Shown one piece after another: positions 49,083 through 59,600 of a stretch of 64,000 bases of DNA (the stretch's first letter is position 1; each line of letters opens with the position of its first letter). The position numbers and the translations under genes are program-made. The notes beneath the pieces are model-generated. The model was not told the origin of the DNA. It worked only from the letters and a program-made list of their open reading frames with translations, and searched no databases. Origin of the DNA: Agarivorans aestuarii (GTDB lineage Bacteria > Pseudomonadota > Gammaproteobacteria > Enterobacterales > Celerinatantimonadaceae). The DNA lies in contig NZ_AP023033.1 in the NCBI RefSeq assembly GCF_019670125.1, positions 2,469,001-2,533,000 on the forward strand, in the 5' to 3' direction.

Positions 49083-51923
49083 CTAAGCATCATTAAGTAA
49101 CGGGGTTTCCAACTCTGGTTCTATTACCTCAAGCTCCTGCTTAATCTCAGCATCCAAGCGCCAGATAGCCTGCCAAACTAAATCAGTAGTTGTAGCGGTA
49201 TCATCTACCCCATGCACCAGCTTAATTTGATAGTCCACGTTATCAGAACCTATGCTATCTACATCGATATAAACCCGATTAACCGCTTCAATGGCCATAA
49301 GTGCAGCTTCTAAGCGCGGGATCACCTGTAATGGCTCTAGCTGCTTATTCACAGAGGCAGAAAAGCCCCCGGTAACAATTTGGCCACTGCTGCTTACATT
49401 GTTTAAGTTAGCGTTTGCTAGAGTATTGTTGGGGATGGAATACAAAGTATTATCGGCAGTTTTTACCTTGGTGGTACGCCAGTTCATATCGATTACTTCA
49501 CCAACAATCGGCCCACCATAGCTACTTAAGCTAATCCAATCGCCAAGTTTAAAGGGCTTTTCTAAGCTAATGGCAATGCCCGAGAAAATGTTCACAAGGT
49601 TTGATTGCAAGGCTAAGCCCAGGATCATTGCCACTAAGCCAGACGTTGCTAACAGGCTGGTTAGCTCTCGTTGGTATACAAAAGACAGAATCGCAAATAT
49701 CGCTCCAATGTATGCCAAGCCGCGGGTTAAGTGGCGCATAATTCGTGGAACTTGCCGGCCGCTGCGTTTTTCTATGGGGTCCCAAAGTATTACATCAATT
49801 AATAAAGCTAATGTTGAAGCAAACAGTAGCCACCACAATACGTCGAAACAATTGCTGGCATACAGTTGATTAGTATTTGGATAGGCTTGCGCTAACCAAT
49901 CTAAAAACAAAGGCTCAGCAGAAGCTATAAATAAGGCATATAAAAATTTGTTGCCTAGTCCGTAAGCTCTAGATAGCTGCCCGAGTAGCTTAAAGTCCAA
50001 TACCAAAGCATATAGCAACCAAGCAAGTACACTGCTATAAAAGATAATCTGCTGCCACTGCGCAGGAATACGCCCTCTTAGACTTAGTACATTTTCTTGC
50101 ACCGGCGTTAGAGAATTAAACCGAGAGAACTCAACAGCTTGTCTGTCTGAATGTAAATACTTGGGATCGCCTAGGCTGCGCTTGCGCAAAGTGTCTTGAA
50201 ACGACAAAGTGCTACCTTGACGCCACTGGCTCGTATCAAACTGCACTTTATGCTGATTAGCTTGGTTTTTATGTAAGCTGGTTTGGCCGAGCCCAACAAT
50301 ATCTGATACATAAATCAGCTCACTTCTGGGCAGTGTTTTATGCCTAAAACTTACGCCCAGTTGATATTCACCAAAAGCTGCTCTACCGGGTTTTGCATCT
50401 GCTAAAAAGGTGCCCTCTACCTGATAAAGCTGATAAGTGCTTTGGCTAGTAAAATTTGACTCTATTGGTTCCTGTAAACTTAAATCACCCACCGAGTTTA
50501 AAAACACGATGTCTTCTGCTTTTACCCCAGGGGTGCTTCTAAACCAAAGGTTAAACTTGGCTTTAAAGGTCATATCTAGAGTGGAGAATTCACTAATGTT
50601 TTGCATTTCAATACCGGTATACACCACATCGGTACGACGCATTAGATTATCATCGCTAACATCTTGTAGTTGGATCGGTGCTGAAACAAAGGCTCCGCCA
50701 CTAAACAAGCCTACTTGCATAGGACGTAATACGTTACCTTGCGAATCAAAATACATAGAGTGGGTTAAACCCTGAACAGCATTATTGGGGGAATTAAAAC
50801 TAGCTAAATGGTTTTTAACAGCCGCCCTTTGGCTAGCAACATTAAGTTGGCTAAACTCATCAGCCCCACCTACCTCGCCGCTTGCTGCATCTATCGCAGC
50901 TGATACGATAGTTGCTGCATCATAATAGGCCGCTGAAACGCCACTGGGTTCATAAGCAAAGCCTTTATAAAAGCTTTGATAAAACAGTTGAGTTGATTCA
51001 CTGGCTACATCAAACAAGATAGGACTAACCGCGAACACCCCATTGGTGTAATAACCAGACACTTCTCGCTCTTGGCTTCGATGTTTAAAACGCTCAGGAA
51101 AGCTTTGTTTACCAATAGATGAACTGCCAATAAACAGCCAGTTTGGGTGTTGCTGCTTCAGATGGCTAACCAGTGTTTCGCCTTCAACATCGTGCACTGC
51201 TAAGAATACCGCTCCAGTGTGGCCAAAATCACTAATTTCTTTGCTTATTTGCTCTGCTTGTTTAGCGATGTCTTTCTTTAAATCCACCCCTAAACTCAAT
51301 GATTGAATCGCTAATACTTCAGCTCGGTTAAGAAAAGAATCAGCTAATGACTCTCCAAATTTATCTTGGCTATAGATTAATACCGCTTTGCCTTTAGCCA
51401 AGCTCGCAACGTAGTCAGCAACAAACTTACCTTGTAGTTGGTTATCTGGAATAACCCTAAATGCCCAGTCATTATTCTGTGTGATCTCGGTTGCGGTGGC
51501 TGAGCCACCAACCATTGGTAAGCCTGCACGTTGATAAATACTGGCGGCCTTGATTGAGGTAGCCGATGCTCGGTGCCCTAATACGGCAACTACATTGTTA
51601 GTTGCAGCTAACTGCTTCGCAATTAGCTGTGCTTTGCTTTTGTCATTAGCATCATCGTATTGCTGAACAACAATGGCTACTTGATTATCTTGGCGTTGGC
51701 TATTATGTAAATCAGCGTAAAGTTGTGCGCCGTGAACCATTGATAGTCCTTTATCAGCTTCTTTACCCGACATTGGCCCAACCACAGCCAGTATTAAACT
51801 ATTTGTTCCACTGTCGTTTATCCACCGCTGCAAGTGCTCAAAACTGGTTACTAAGGCGCTTGCGACAACACATAAACAAGCAAGCGCAAGTATGCGTCTA
51901 CGTAAATTCCATTTAATGGCCAA
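49083..51923 (-). CDS. Three-part fusion: periplasmic binding protein, ligand-channel-like domain, MscS channel
   Basis: A 946-residue membrane protein. After an N-terminal helix (about 11-27), residues 43-412 form a type I periplasmic binding protein of the branched-chain amino-acid receptor kind (LILAVVGPMSGKEADKG, VVAVLGHRASATSIKAA, VIPDNQLQGKFVADYV). Residues 420-560 are strand-rich and resemble the extracellular domain of pentameric ligand-gated channels (VVYTGIEMQNISEFSTLDMT, FGEYQLGVSFRH). About four membrane helices follow, then the MscS pore and beta domain at 757-850 (GLALQSNLVNIFSGIAISLE; PFKLGDWI). The start is TTG with AAGGAA 7 nt before. It is last in a four-gene operon. Confidence 0.85.
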   Translation of the reverse strand: MAIKWNLRRRILALACLCVVASALVTSFEHLQRWINDSGTNSLILAVVGPMSGKEADKGLSMVHGAQLYADLHNSQRQDNQVAIVVQQYDDANDKSKAQLIAKQLAATNNVVAVLGHRASATSIKAASIYQRAGLPMVGGSATATEITQNNDWAFRVIPDNQLQGKFVADYVASLAKGKAVLIYSQDKFGESLADSFLNRAEVLAIQSLSLGVDLKKDIAKQAEQISKEISDFGHTGAVFLAVHDVEGETLVSHLKQQHPNWLFIGSSSIGKQSFPERFKHRSQEREVSGYYTNGVFAVSPILFDVASESTQLFYQSFYKGFAYEPSGVSAAYYDAATIVSAAIDAASGEVGGADEFSQLNVASQRAAVKNHLASFNSPNNAVQGLTHSMYFDSQGNVLRPMQVGLFSGGAFVSAPIQLQDVSDDNLMRRTDVVYTGIEMQNISEFSTLDMTFKAKFNLWFRSTPGVKAEDIVFLNSVGDLSLQEPIESNFTSQSTYQLYQVEGTFLADAKPGRAAFGEYQLGVSFRHKTLPRSELIYVSDIVGLGQTSLHKNQANQHKVQFDTSQWRQGSTLSFQDTLRKRSLGDPKYLHSDRQAVEFSRFNSLTPVQENVLSLRGRIPAQWQQIIFYSSVLAWLLYALVLDFKLLGQLSRAYGLGNKFLYALFIASAEPLFLDWLAQAYPNTNQLYASNCFDVLWWLLFASTLALLIDVILWDPIEKRSGRQVPRIMRHLTRGLAYIGAIFAILSFVYQRELTSLLATSGLVAMILGLALQSNLVNIFSGIAISLEKPFKLGDWISLSSYGGPIVGEVIDMNWRTTKVKTADNTLYSIPNNTLANANLNNVSSSGQIVTGGFSASVNKQLEPLQVIPRLEAALMAIEAVNRVYIDVDSIGSDNVDYQIKLVHGVDDTATTTDLVWQAIWRLDAEIKQELEVIEPELETPLLNDA

Positions 51924-51943
51924 AACAGTCTTCCTTAACGGTT

Positions 51944-52981
51944 TTATTCAAAATAGTTATTGGTGGCGCGGGCAAAAGCTTCTAATACTTTTGGCACGCG
52001 AATATCGCGATTTTCTAAAGCTTGATGGCGCAGAGCTACCACGTATTGTTTCGATATCGCCACCGGCATCTGTGACAAACTCGTGGGATCTTCGACTAAG
52101 CGAATAGCTCGCTCGAAAGCTATCTCTCCCTGCTCAAAGGGTGAGGCGCCAATTGATAACATCACTCCGTCTTCAGAGTTAAACGCATTAATGCCAACAA
52201 TCGCCAAAGTTGAATTTGCTTCAGTCCATTGCGCCACTTCTTCGGCAGAGACAAAGCTTTCGCTATCTTCACTAAATAGTTTACGGTAGCCGCCAACTAG
52301 CAAAAATTGGTACTGACCGTTAAGCCTATTAACTTCTTGCTTCCATTGCTCAAAGCTTTTAACCCCAACGTGCCCCTGGTAATCGAGTGGTGCCCACTCT
52401 TGCCTAGCTAGGTAATCAGCATCTAGCTTGGCCGAGGTAGAACTATCGGAGAGATAAACAACACTCCCTTTCAGGCTACCAAGTCGAGGCTGACTTTCTA
52501 CCAACAATCTTAGTACTTCTATAATTGCCGACACTGATTTACGTTCGAGTATGCCGGTCACATTATCGGCATCCTGATAACCATAGGCTTCAAGCTCAGC
52601 ATTTACCCCGGCAAAAACAATCTGAATCGCTTCGTTGCCAATATAGTCGGTGGCAACTAAGCGCTGTGCATCGTCATCAATAACCAACAACACATTGGGT
52701 TGGTAACTATCAACCACCCGTTTAGCAACTGTAGCTGCACGTTTTTTGGCAGCTTCGCTAGACTGATTTTTGGTATTCATATAGTGATAACGAATATCAA
52801 TATTCATGTGGGAGCGCTTGGCTCTATCTATGCCTTGGTTAACTGTCCGGGTCCATGCATAGTCAGTTTCGTAGCTATGCAGAATCAGAATTCTCGGCCT
52901 TGAGGCCCCCTCCACCACTATCACGCCGATAGTGGCAACTAAAAAGCTCAACATAATGACGCTTAACAATAACTTTTTCAT
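51944..52981 (-). CDS. Periplasmic ABC-type substrate-binding protein
   Basis: A 345-residue exported protein with a signal peptide (MKKLLLSVIMLSFLVATIG) and the ABC_sub_bind pattern (ILILHSYETDYAWTRTVNQG, VVDSYQPNVLLVIDDDAQR, IVFAGVNAE). No ABC ATPase or permease is nearby, so it probably serves a sensory or channel role rather than classical uptake. The ATG shares a base with the stop of the gene before it (TAATG), and the fusion channel starts 20 nt after its end. Confidence 0.85.
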   Translation of the reverse strand: MKKLLLSVIMLSFLVATIGVIVVEGASRPRILILHSYETDYAWTRTVNQGIDRAKRSHMNIDIRYHYMNTKNQSSEAAKKRAATVAKRVVDSYQPNVLLVIDDDAQRLVATDYIGNEAIQIVFAGVNAELEAYGYQDADNVTGILERKSVSAIIEVLRLLVESQPRLGSLKGSVVYLSDSSTSAKLDADYLARQEWAPLDYQGHVGVKSFEQWKQEVNRLNGQYQFLLVGGYRKLFSEDSESFVSAEEVAQWTEANSTLAIVGINAFNSEDGVMLSIGASPFEQGEIAFERAIRLVEDPTSLSQMPVAISKQYVVALRHQALENRDIRVPKVLEAFARATNNYFE

Positions 52982-54828
52982 TAGATAAGCCCCATGCTTT
53001 GCCAATAAGGAATGCTGATATAAACCGCTACTAGTTTGAACAGGTATATCAGTACATTCATTTTCATCAACTTAGCTTCATCGTTACTCACAATGCCGGT
53101 GGTTAAGCTCAAAAACTGCATGTAATAAGAGGCCTGAAATGGCCAAAAGAAGCTTTCTGAAAGGAACAGGATTAGGAAACCAATCACCCAAGGGTTCACC
53201 CCCACTTCTATGGAAGCCGGGATAAGCAAGGTGGCTAGAATGATCACCGTTGCATTAATCGGCAATATTAAACGAATAAGGCTCACAATCACCGCTAACA
53301 ACACCACAAACAGCGGCAAGCTTTGTTGCATGTAAGCAGCCAGCCAATAGATTTTTCCTGTAAGCCAAGTATCTAGCTCTACTTGATGGATAATATCGAC
53401 CACACCAATCAAAGAGCCTAGGAATACTAAAAAGCTCCAATCAATTTTGGTTCTAAACTGGTTGGGATCCAAAAAGCCAAACATCATTAAATAAAACAGA
53501 ATAGCTAAGGCAACCCAAGCAACTTCGATACGGTGGATATTGGCAAATAGCAGGGCCGATATAAGCACTATTAGGCCTAGTATTGACGACCATTCGGCCG
53601 GGTTTAGCGACCCGAGGGTTTTAAGTTGCTGTAAACTTGTGGTTTTTGGCAGCTTTAAACTTTGTTTATTGCGATAAACCCAACACAGAGAAACTGCGTA
53701 CAACGCTAATAACACCATGCCACACACTAATGCGGCAAGTAGCCAATCTAGCCATTGAAAATACTGTTGCACTTGCTGTGGCAACATACCAAGAACGATA
53801 AAGTTAACCGACTTACTACTAACAAATATTGGCGACAGTAAGCTTGCGCCAAATAGTAGACTCGCCTTTAACCTAGGGCCTTCTTGCTCACGCGCTTCTT
53901 TACTTGCACCACTCAACAAATCTTTTAAGAACGGCGCTACAATGGTTACCCTACCATTAACGGTAGGTACAACCGGTGTAAGCAGTGCGCCAACACTAAA
54001 GAAGCTGATGTTGTACCAAATTTTGGAAGCTGGACCAATTAACAATAGATGCAACAACATCCGATAGCTTAAACCCGATGAGCGGATTACTGCGCTCAAA
54101 CCAAGTATGCTCAAAGCCATAAAAAAGCTGTTGCTCGAGAAGCCAGAAAAAGCCGACTCGCTGGTGGTTATCCCTAACAATACTGCGCTTAATACCGCAA
54201 ATAACCCGGGCACATAGTCTGGGAGCAAGCGAAAGATCCACATCACCGAACAAATACCAAGAATTGAGGCAAAGTAGATTGCATCTTGATGCAGTGGTTG
54301 CTGGCTAAGTATTAAACCCCAATAAATCATTAAAGGAGTGATTATCGCAAACAACCAGCCAATGATCTGGCGATAGCCTACTTCAACCTCGCGTTTAGGG
54401 CTTAAATCGACTTCAATATGCGTTTGTCCAGCCAGGCGAGAATGGAAACTGTCGAGCAGTGACTGTTTGAAACTGCTGTAAGCTTCAAGAGTAACAATCG
54501 CTTCTAGCGGTAATACCACCAGCTCGGCGCTCTCCACCACTTCAATATCGTAGATATAACTGCGCATACCGAGTGCCGACTCTTCACCAAAAAAACCACT
54601 GATAGGCCCTTTAATCTGATCTTTATTGGTGGTTTGCAACTCACCTTCCAGCAAGTAGTAAAGATTGTTAGCGTCTTCACCCGAGCGACAAACAACCTCA
54701 CCAGGCGCTAGCTTTACAACAGAAATATTTGCCAATAACCTCGCTAAATCTTCTTTCTGGCAGCCCGAAAAAGCAGGATTACTTTTTAAAAACTGACTTA
54801 AAACTTGTAGCTTTTCCGGCATAATCAT
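52981..54828 (-). CDS. Cyclic-nucleotide-binding domain fused to a DASS/SLC13-type permease
   Basis: A 615-residue protein. Residues 15-130 form a cyclic-nucleotide-monophosphate binding fold (APGEVVCRSGEDANNLYYLL, then FFGEESALGMRSYIYDIEVV with the phosphate-cassette G-E and R). From about 155 to the end is a polytopic permease of the divalent anion:sodium symporter/ArsB-like kind (GLFAVLSAVLLGITTSESAF, VPTVNGRVTIVAP). No usual motif residues prove the substrate. ATG at 54828 overlaps the previous stop as ATGA; a TTG two codons earlier is possible. Confidence 0.8.
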   Translation of the reverse strand: MIMPEKLQVLSQFLKSNPAFSGCQKEDLARLLANISVVKLAPGEVVCRSGEDANNLYYLLEGELQTTNKDQIKGPISGFFGEESALGMRSYIYDIEVVESAELVVLPLEAIVTLEAYSSFKQSLLDSFHSRLAGQTHIEVDLSPKREVEVGYRQIIGWLFAIITPLMIYWGLILSQQPLHQDAIYFASILGICSVMWIFRLLPDYVPGLFAVLSAVLLGITTSESAFSGFSSNSFFMALSILGLSAVIRSSGLSYRMLLHLLLIGPASKIWYNISFFSVGALLTPVVPTVNGRVTIVAPFLKDLLSGASKEAREQEGPRLKASLLFGASLLSPIFVSSKSVNFIVLGMLPQQVQQYFQWLDWLLAALVCGMVLLALYAVSLCWVYRNKQSLKLPKTTSLQQLKTLGSLNPAEWSSILGLIVLISALLFANIHRIEVAWVALAILFYLMMFGFLDPNQFRTKIDWSFLVFLGSLIGVVDIIHQVELDTWLTGKIYWLAAYMQQSLPLFVVLLAVIVSLIRLILPINATVIILATLLIPASIEVGVNPWVIGFLILFLSESFFWPFQASYYMQFLSLTTGIVSNDEAKLMKMNVLIYLFKLVAVYISIPYWQSMGLI

Positions 54829-55571
54829 CGGCAATACTGCTCCGTTGGGATAACAGCATGTACCTGATACTCTGCCCCCGGCGCAATAATGTATTCACTA
54901 GCGCCTTGTTTAGATTGAAGGTTTCCCCAATCGTAGGTGTAACCTAAGCCTGTCCATGGAACACCTGCAGACTCTCGAAAACTCTTGAAGTATAAAGCTT
55001 GATAGAAGCCCGGATAATCGTTAATCCCCTTCACCTCATTGGCTATTTGGCTGGCATCTAGCTTACAACTCTGGTCGTCAATTTCAGGGTCGACACAAGG
55101 CCTAAATAGATCTTCTGGCGCAACATACAACTCTACAAAAGCATCGTAATTCCAGCTTGGGTCTAAACCTAGGTATTGTTTTAAACGCAACTCAAGATTG
55201 TTTTGAGAAACGGTTTTATTATCAGACAGGTACTGACTGCAAAACTGCTGAAGTTGCGGAGCAAGGCTCACCCATATGGGATAATTTGGATTGGTAGAAC
55301 TATGGGTATTCGGCAAGATAAATTTGTCAATGGCACCCTGGCTTTTCCACGTGAGTACCAACAACTTGTCGCCTTGTTGATTCCATTGCAGTAGTTCGTT
55401 GTTAGCATTTACGGCAAACAAATCAGTGCTAACATCCTGCTCTTGAGGAAAAGCTGCATGTTTAACTGCCTGCTGGTAAGCGGATTCAGTTTGGCTAAGC
55501 TGCTGGCTACAACCGGCAATCATGTATACAGGCAAAACATAGCCAAATACGCGGTAAGTGAATTGATTCAA
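54825..55571 (-). CDS. Lipoprotein of unknown function heading the channel operon
   Basis: A 248-residue lipoprotein with lipobox VYMIAGCSQ (Cys21) and four further cysteines (QFCSQYL, RPCVDP, QSCKL, EQYCR) that could form disulphides. No family recognised. The start is TTG, supported by AGGA 6 nt upstream; no ATG is available before the lipobox. Its TGA overlaps the ATG of the permease fusion, so its product probably works with the proteins encoded after it. Confidence 0.75.
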   Translation of the reverse strand: MNQFTYRVFGYVLPVYMIAGCSQQLSQTESAYQQAVKHAAFPQEQDVSTDLFAVNANNELLQWNQQGDKLLVLTWKSQGAIDKFILPNTHSSTNPNYPIWVSLAPQLQQFCSQYLSDNKTVSQNNLELRLKQYLGLDPSWNYDAFVELYVAPEDLFRPCVDPEIDDQSCKLDASQIANEVKGINDYPGFYQALYFKSFRESAGVPWTGLGYTYDWGNLQSKQGASEYIIAPGAEYQVHAVIPTEQYCR

Positions 55572-55914
55572 TTTGTGTCCTTACTTAAAAACGGCAAATC
55601 CTTTGCCTTATAACTAAAAGAAAGAGTGCGCTTAAAGAGGCTCTTGTAGCTCTTGAATATTGCTATATAGTTGTTAACAGCAACGGTTTAGGTTTGGTAA
55701 GTTAGCACTGCTAATATGAATATCACAAACACAGATAAATTACTGCTTTGACGCTACATTTTGCTTAACAATCGCTGTATAAAGATGTGAACAGCAAAAA
55801 CAAAAATTAGCACATTGTTAACATTTCATCATATCGACATCCAACTGGTTATACCATTGCGATATAAAAAACTAAGCACGCGATAAATTGGCTAACAACA
55901 AAGAGGCTGGGAAA
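55572..55914. other. Intergenic region before the GFA-family gene
   Basis: About 340 nt of AT-rich sequence between divergent genes. It must hold the promoter of the channel operon. No gene or clear operator was recognised. Confidence 0.5.
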
Positions 55915-56319
55915 ATGACGATCATTAAGGGCAGTTGTTTATGCAACAAGGTTCAATTTGAGGCCGAGGACAAGTTTCAGCAGTTTCACCTTTGCCATTG
56001 CAACCAATGTAAAAAAATGTCGGGCAGCGCGCATGTATCAAATTTGTTCATCAAACCTGAGCATTTTAATTGGTTAGCAGGTGAAGAGTTAGTTAGCCGA
56101 TACGATGTACCAGAACGAAGTATTTCTAATGCTTTTTGTCGGCAATGTGGTAGTGCCGCGCCCTATTTGTCGAGCACTAAAAAATGGGTAATTGTGCCTG
56201 CCGGCGCCTTAAACAGCAGCCCAAGTTTAAAGCCACAAGATCATATATTCACAAAAGAAACAGCCGAATGGTACCGAGATATCGACAAACTAAAACAGTA
56301 TCCCGGCTTTCCGGATTAA
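55915..56319 (+). CDS. GFA-family (glutathione-dependent formaldehyde-activating-like) zinc protein
   Basis: A 134-residue protein with the GFA zinc-ligand cysteines C8, C10, C27, C29, C32, C75 and C78 (GSCLCNKVQF, LCHCNQCKK, FCRQCGSAA). The family is named for one member; most have no proven reaction. ATG at 55915 gives the family start; an in-frame TTG nine codons earlier is less likely. It converges with the diguanylate cyclase gene, ends overlapping by 4 nt. Confidence 0.83.
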   Translation: MTIIKGSCLCNKVQFEAEDKFQQFHLCHCNQCKKMSGSAHVSNLFIKPEHFNWLAGEELVSRYDVPERSISNAFCRQCGSAAPYLSSTKKWVIVPAGALNSSPSLKPQDHIFTKETAEWYRDIDKLKQYPGFPD

Positions 56320-58147
56320 GCTACATTAGCCACAACAGCTTTATTACGTCCACTGTCTTTGGCTTCGTATAATGCTTGATCGGCTAAACTCATCAGCTGC
56401 TCTATATTTTCTTCTGTCTGCATTAAGGCAATACCAATACTGGTGGTAAATCGGATTTGTACCACACCGGTATTCACAAAAATACCTTCAACTGCAGAAC
56501 GTAAACGCTCTGCGGTATGTTTTGCAGTTTCCAAGTCCGCATATAAGGCTAAGCCAAATTCTTCGCCGCCAAGCGTCCTAACACGTCACCGTCGCGAATC
56601 TCGTCCTCAAGGGTAACAGCGAACTTCTTCAAAGCTTTATCACCTGCAGCATGACCATAGCTATCGTTAATTTTCTTAAAGTGGTCGATATCAAACATCA
56701 AGATGGTCATTGGATGAGAGCGATTTCGACAACTGTCGAACATAGCCTCTGCCTTCGCCATAAAACTACGTCGATTGTTTATTCCAGTAAGAGGGTCAGT
56801 TCGGGCTTCTTTTTCAGCTTCTGATTTAGCAAGCTCTAATGCATGAGTTCGCTCTGAAACCAGAATTTCTAGTTCTTGTTTGGCGCGCTCAAGTTGGCTA
56901 CGGTAGCGCAACTCTGCTTGCTCTTTTAAGCGGCGCAGTCTAAACAAGTGAATACCCATAGCGACCATAATCACCATCATCTCACTGTATGAGGCAACCA
57001 CCGGCCAGTAATAAGTTACAAAGGTATGCTCTACTAAACCTAAGTCACGCAATGCTTGGCTAAACAAACCTATAATTAACACTGTCCAACCTAAGGTGTA
57101 AACGGCTGACTCTCGGGAACCTTGGTACCAGCGAATCAAACTGGCTATCGCTAACACGGGATAAAGCAACAAGGCGATAGTAATTAAAACCACTGAAAAT
57201 ACGGTTTCTCTGGTTAACGCCGCAACAGCAAGTAAGGCTGCATTTAAGATCATGAAGCGCAAAACATAATCTAAGCGGGGCGTATTCACTTTGGTTTGTA
57301 AGAAAATACGGGCAAAGATTACCCCGGTCATTATCGACATAGCCCCGGTTAAAGACATGTAACTCCAATGGAAGTCTTCACGAATAAAGAACATATGGGT
57401 GAAACCTAATATGGTTGGCCAAGTGGCTAACTTAGTAGCCGCATAGACAAAATAGGCGTAATAGGTTTTATCATTGGTAGCAATCCCTGTTACTAAGGAG
57501 ATGATCGACATTAGGGCCAGACCGCCCACTAAAAAGGCGATGCTGCCTAGTTCGATGCTCTGCACATAGTGCATTTTGTCGGGCTGCCAAATCCTTAAAT
57601 CTGGAAACACAAAGCCCTTTTCGTCGGAGCCAAAGCGAAAGTAAAATTGATGGGTTTCACCCGCCGCTATCTCTACTGGCACGACAAATCGTTGGTGACT
57701 CACTAAGCGCTCTGAAAAAGAATTATTTAAGGCGAGGTCGGCAATTTCTAGAAAACTAGGATCGTTGGTATTGCGTTGATAAGCATTTAAATAGATGAGT
57801 TGATGGTCGACGTATTCTAGATTTAGGGTAATTGGTTTATCGCTATCATTGTGCAGATAAAATACGCTCCAAAAAGCTCCCGGTTGTAACCCAGTTGAGC
57901 CTTTACTTGGTAACTTGGAGAACTTATCTAAACGATAGGCAGCGATAGCATCAGCCAGATCAGCCTTGCCTTCTAAATCGTGCCATACCTGAAAATGTTC
58001 ACCCAGCCTTAAACCATCTTCTAAACCATTTACGTGCAACGCACTTAAGCTCTCAGCTTGAGCAACCGAGATGGTACAAACAGAAAACAAAACCAAGGCC
58101 AAAGCGAGTTGAGTTTTGCCTAAACAGCGTAAAAAATAACTAATCAT
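56316..58147 (-). pseudogene. 7TMR-DISM diguanylate cyclase interrupted by a one-base deletion in GGEEF
   Basis: The intact design is: signal peptide (MISYFLRCLGKTQLALALVL), a 7TMR-DISM extracellular domain, seven membrane helices, a coiled coil (EQAELRYRSQLERAKQELEI), then GGDEF. Around 56567-56572 the sequence reads ...GDVLGRLAAKNLA-stop; adding one G there restores GRLGGEEFGLALYADLETAK and joins the last 80 codons (to 56316). The missing base is in the catalytic motif itself. Either the gene is broken or this is a sequencing/assembly error. Start at ATG 58147 gives the signal peptide; earlier TTG is less likely. Confidence 0.85.
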
Positions 58148-58440
58148 GATGGTTTTACGTAGGCCGCCTTTCCTTGCGATATCGGAGTCGTTTTTACTTC
58201 TAATGTTCGTACAGCCCTGTAACAAAACATTAACCTCTTAGTTAGAAGCTTAAAGATAATCGCTAAGGAAGTCTACGAATCAGCTTCTAATTAGCGAATT
58301 ATCATCAAGTTGAGTACTAATTGTTACAATTTATCTGGCATTGCTAAGCAACAGCACTACTAACTAAATTCACACCAGAAGGGCTAGTAAATTACAATTA
58401 TAGTTAACTTTGTTAACAATGAAGGAGGGAGCAGCAAACT

Positions 58441-58462
58441 AAAAAAGCAGCCAGATGGCTGC
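58441..58462 (-). terminator. Terminator of cysB
   Basis: Stem GCAGCC / GGCTGC with an AGAT loop; six U follow on the minus strand. Confidence 0.85.
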
Positions 58463-58475
58463 CTTGGGAGGGAAA

Positions 58476-59489
<1,014 letters not shown>

Positions 59490-59600
59490 CTATAGCGCTA
59501 ACTATCCTGTTAGCGAGTTCTTATTACATTTTTTCATAAGTATATAATCAATGATAGAGATAATGAAACGTCTTTATCGTAGATATTTACTAAGCGCCGA

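Noticed and set aside
56549-58225. Treating the N-terminal part of the diguanylate cyclase as a complete 558-residue gene
   Set aside because: The last residues after GRL are out-of-frame GGEEF codons, and the missing C-terminal part continues in the next frame, so it is one interrupted gene.
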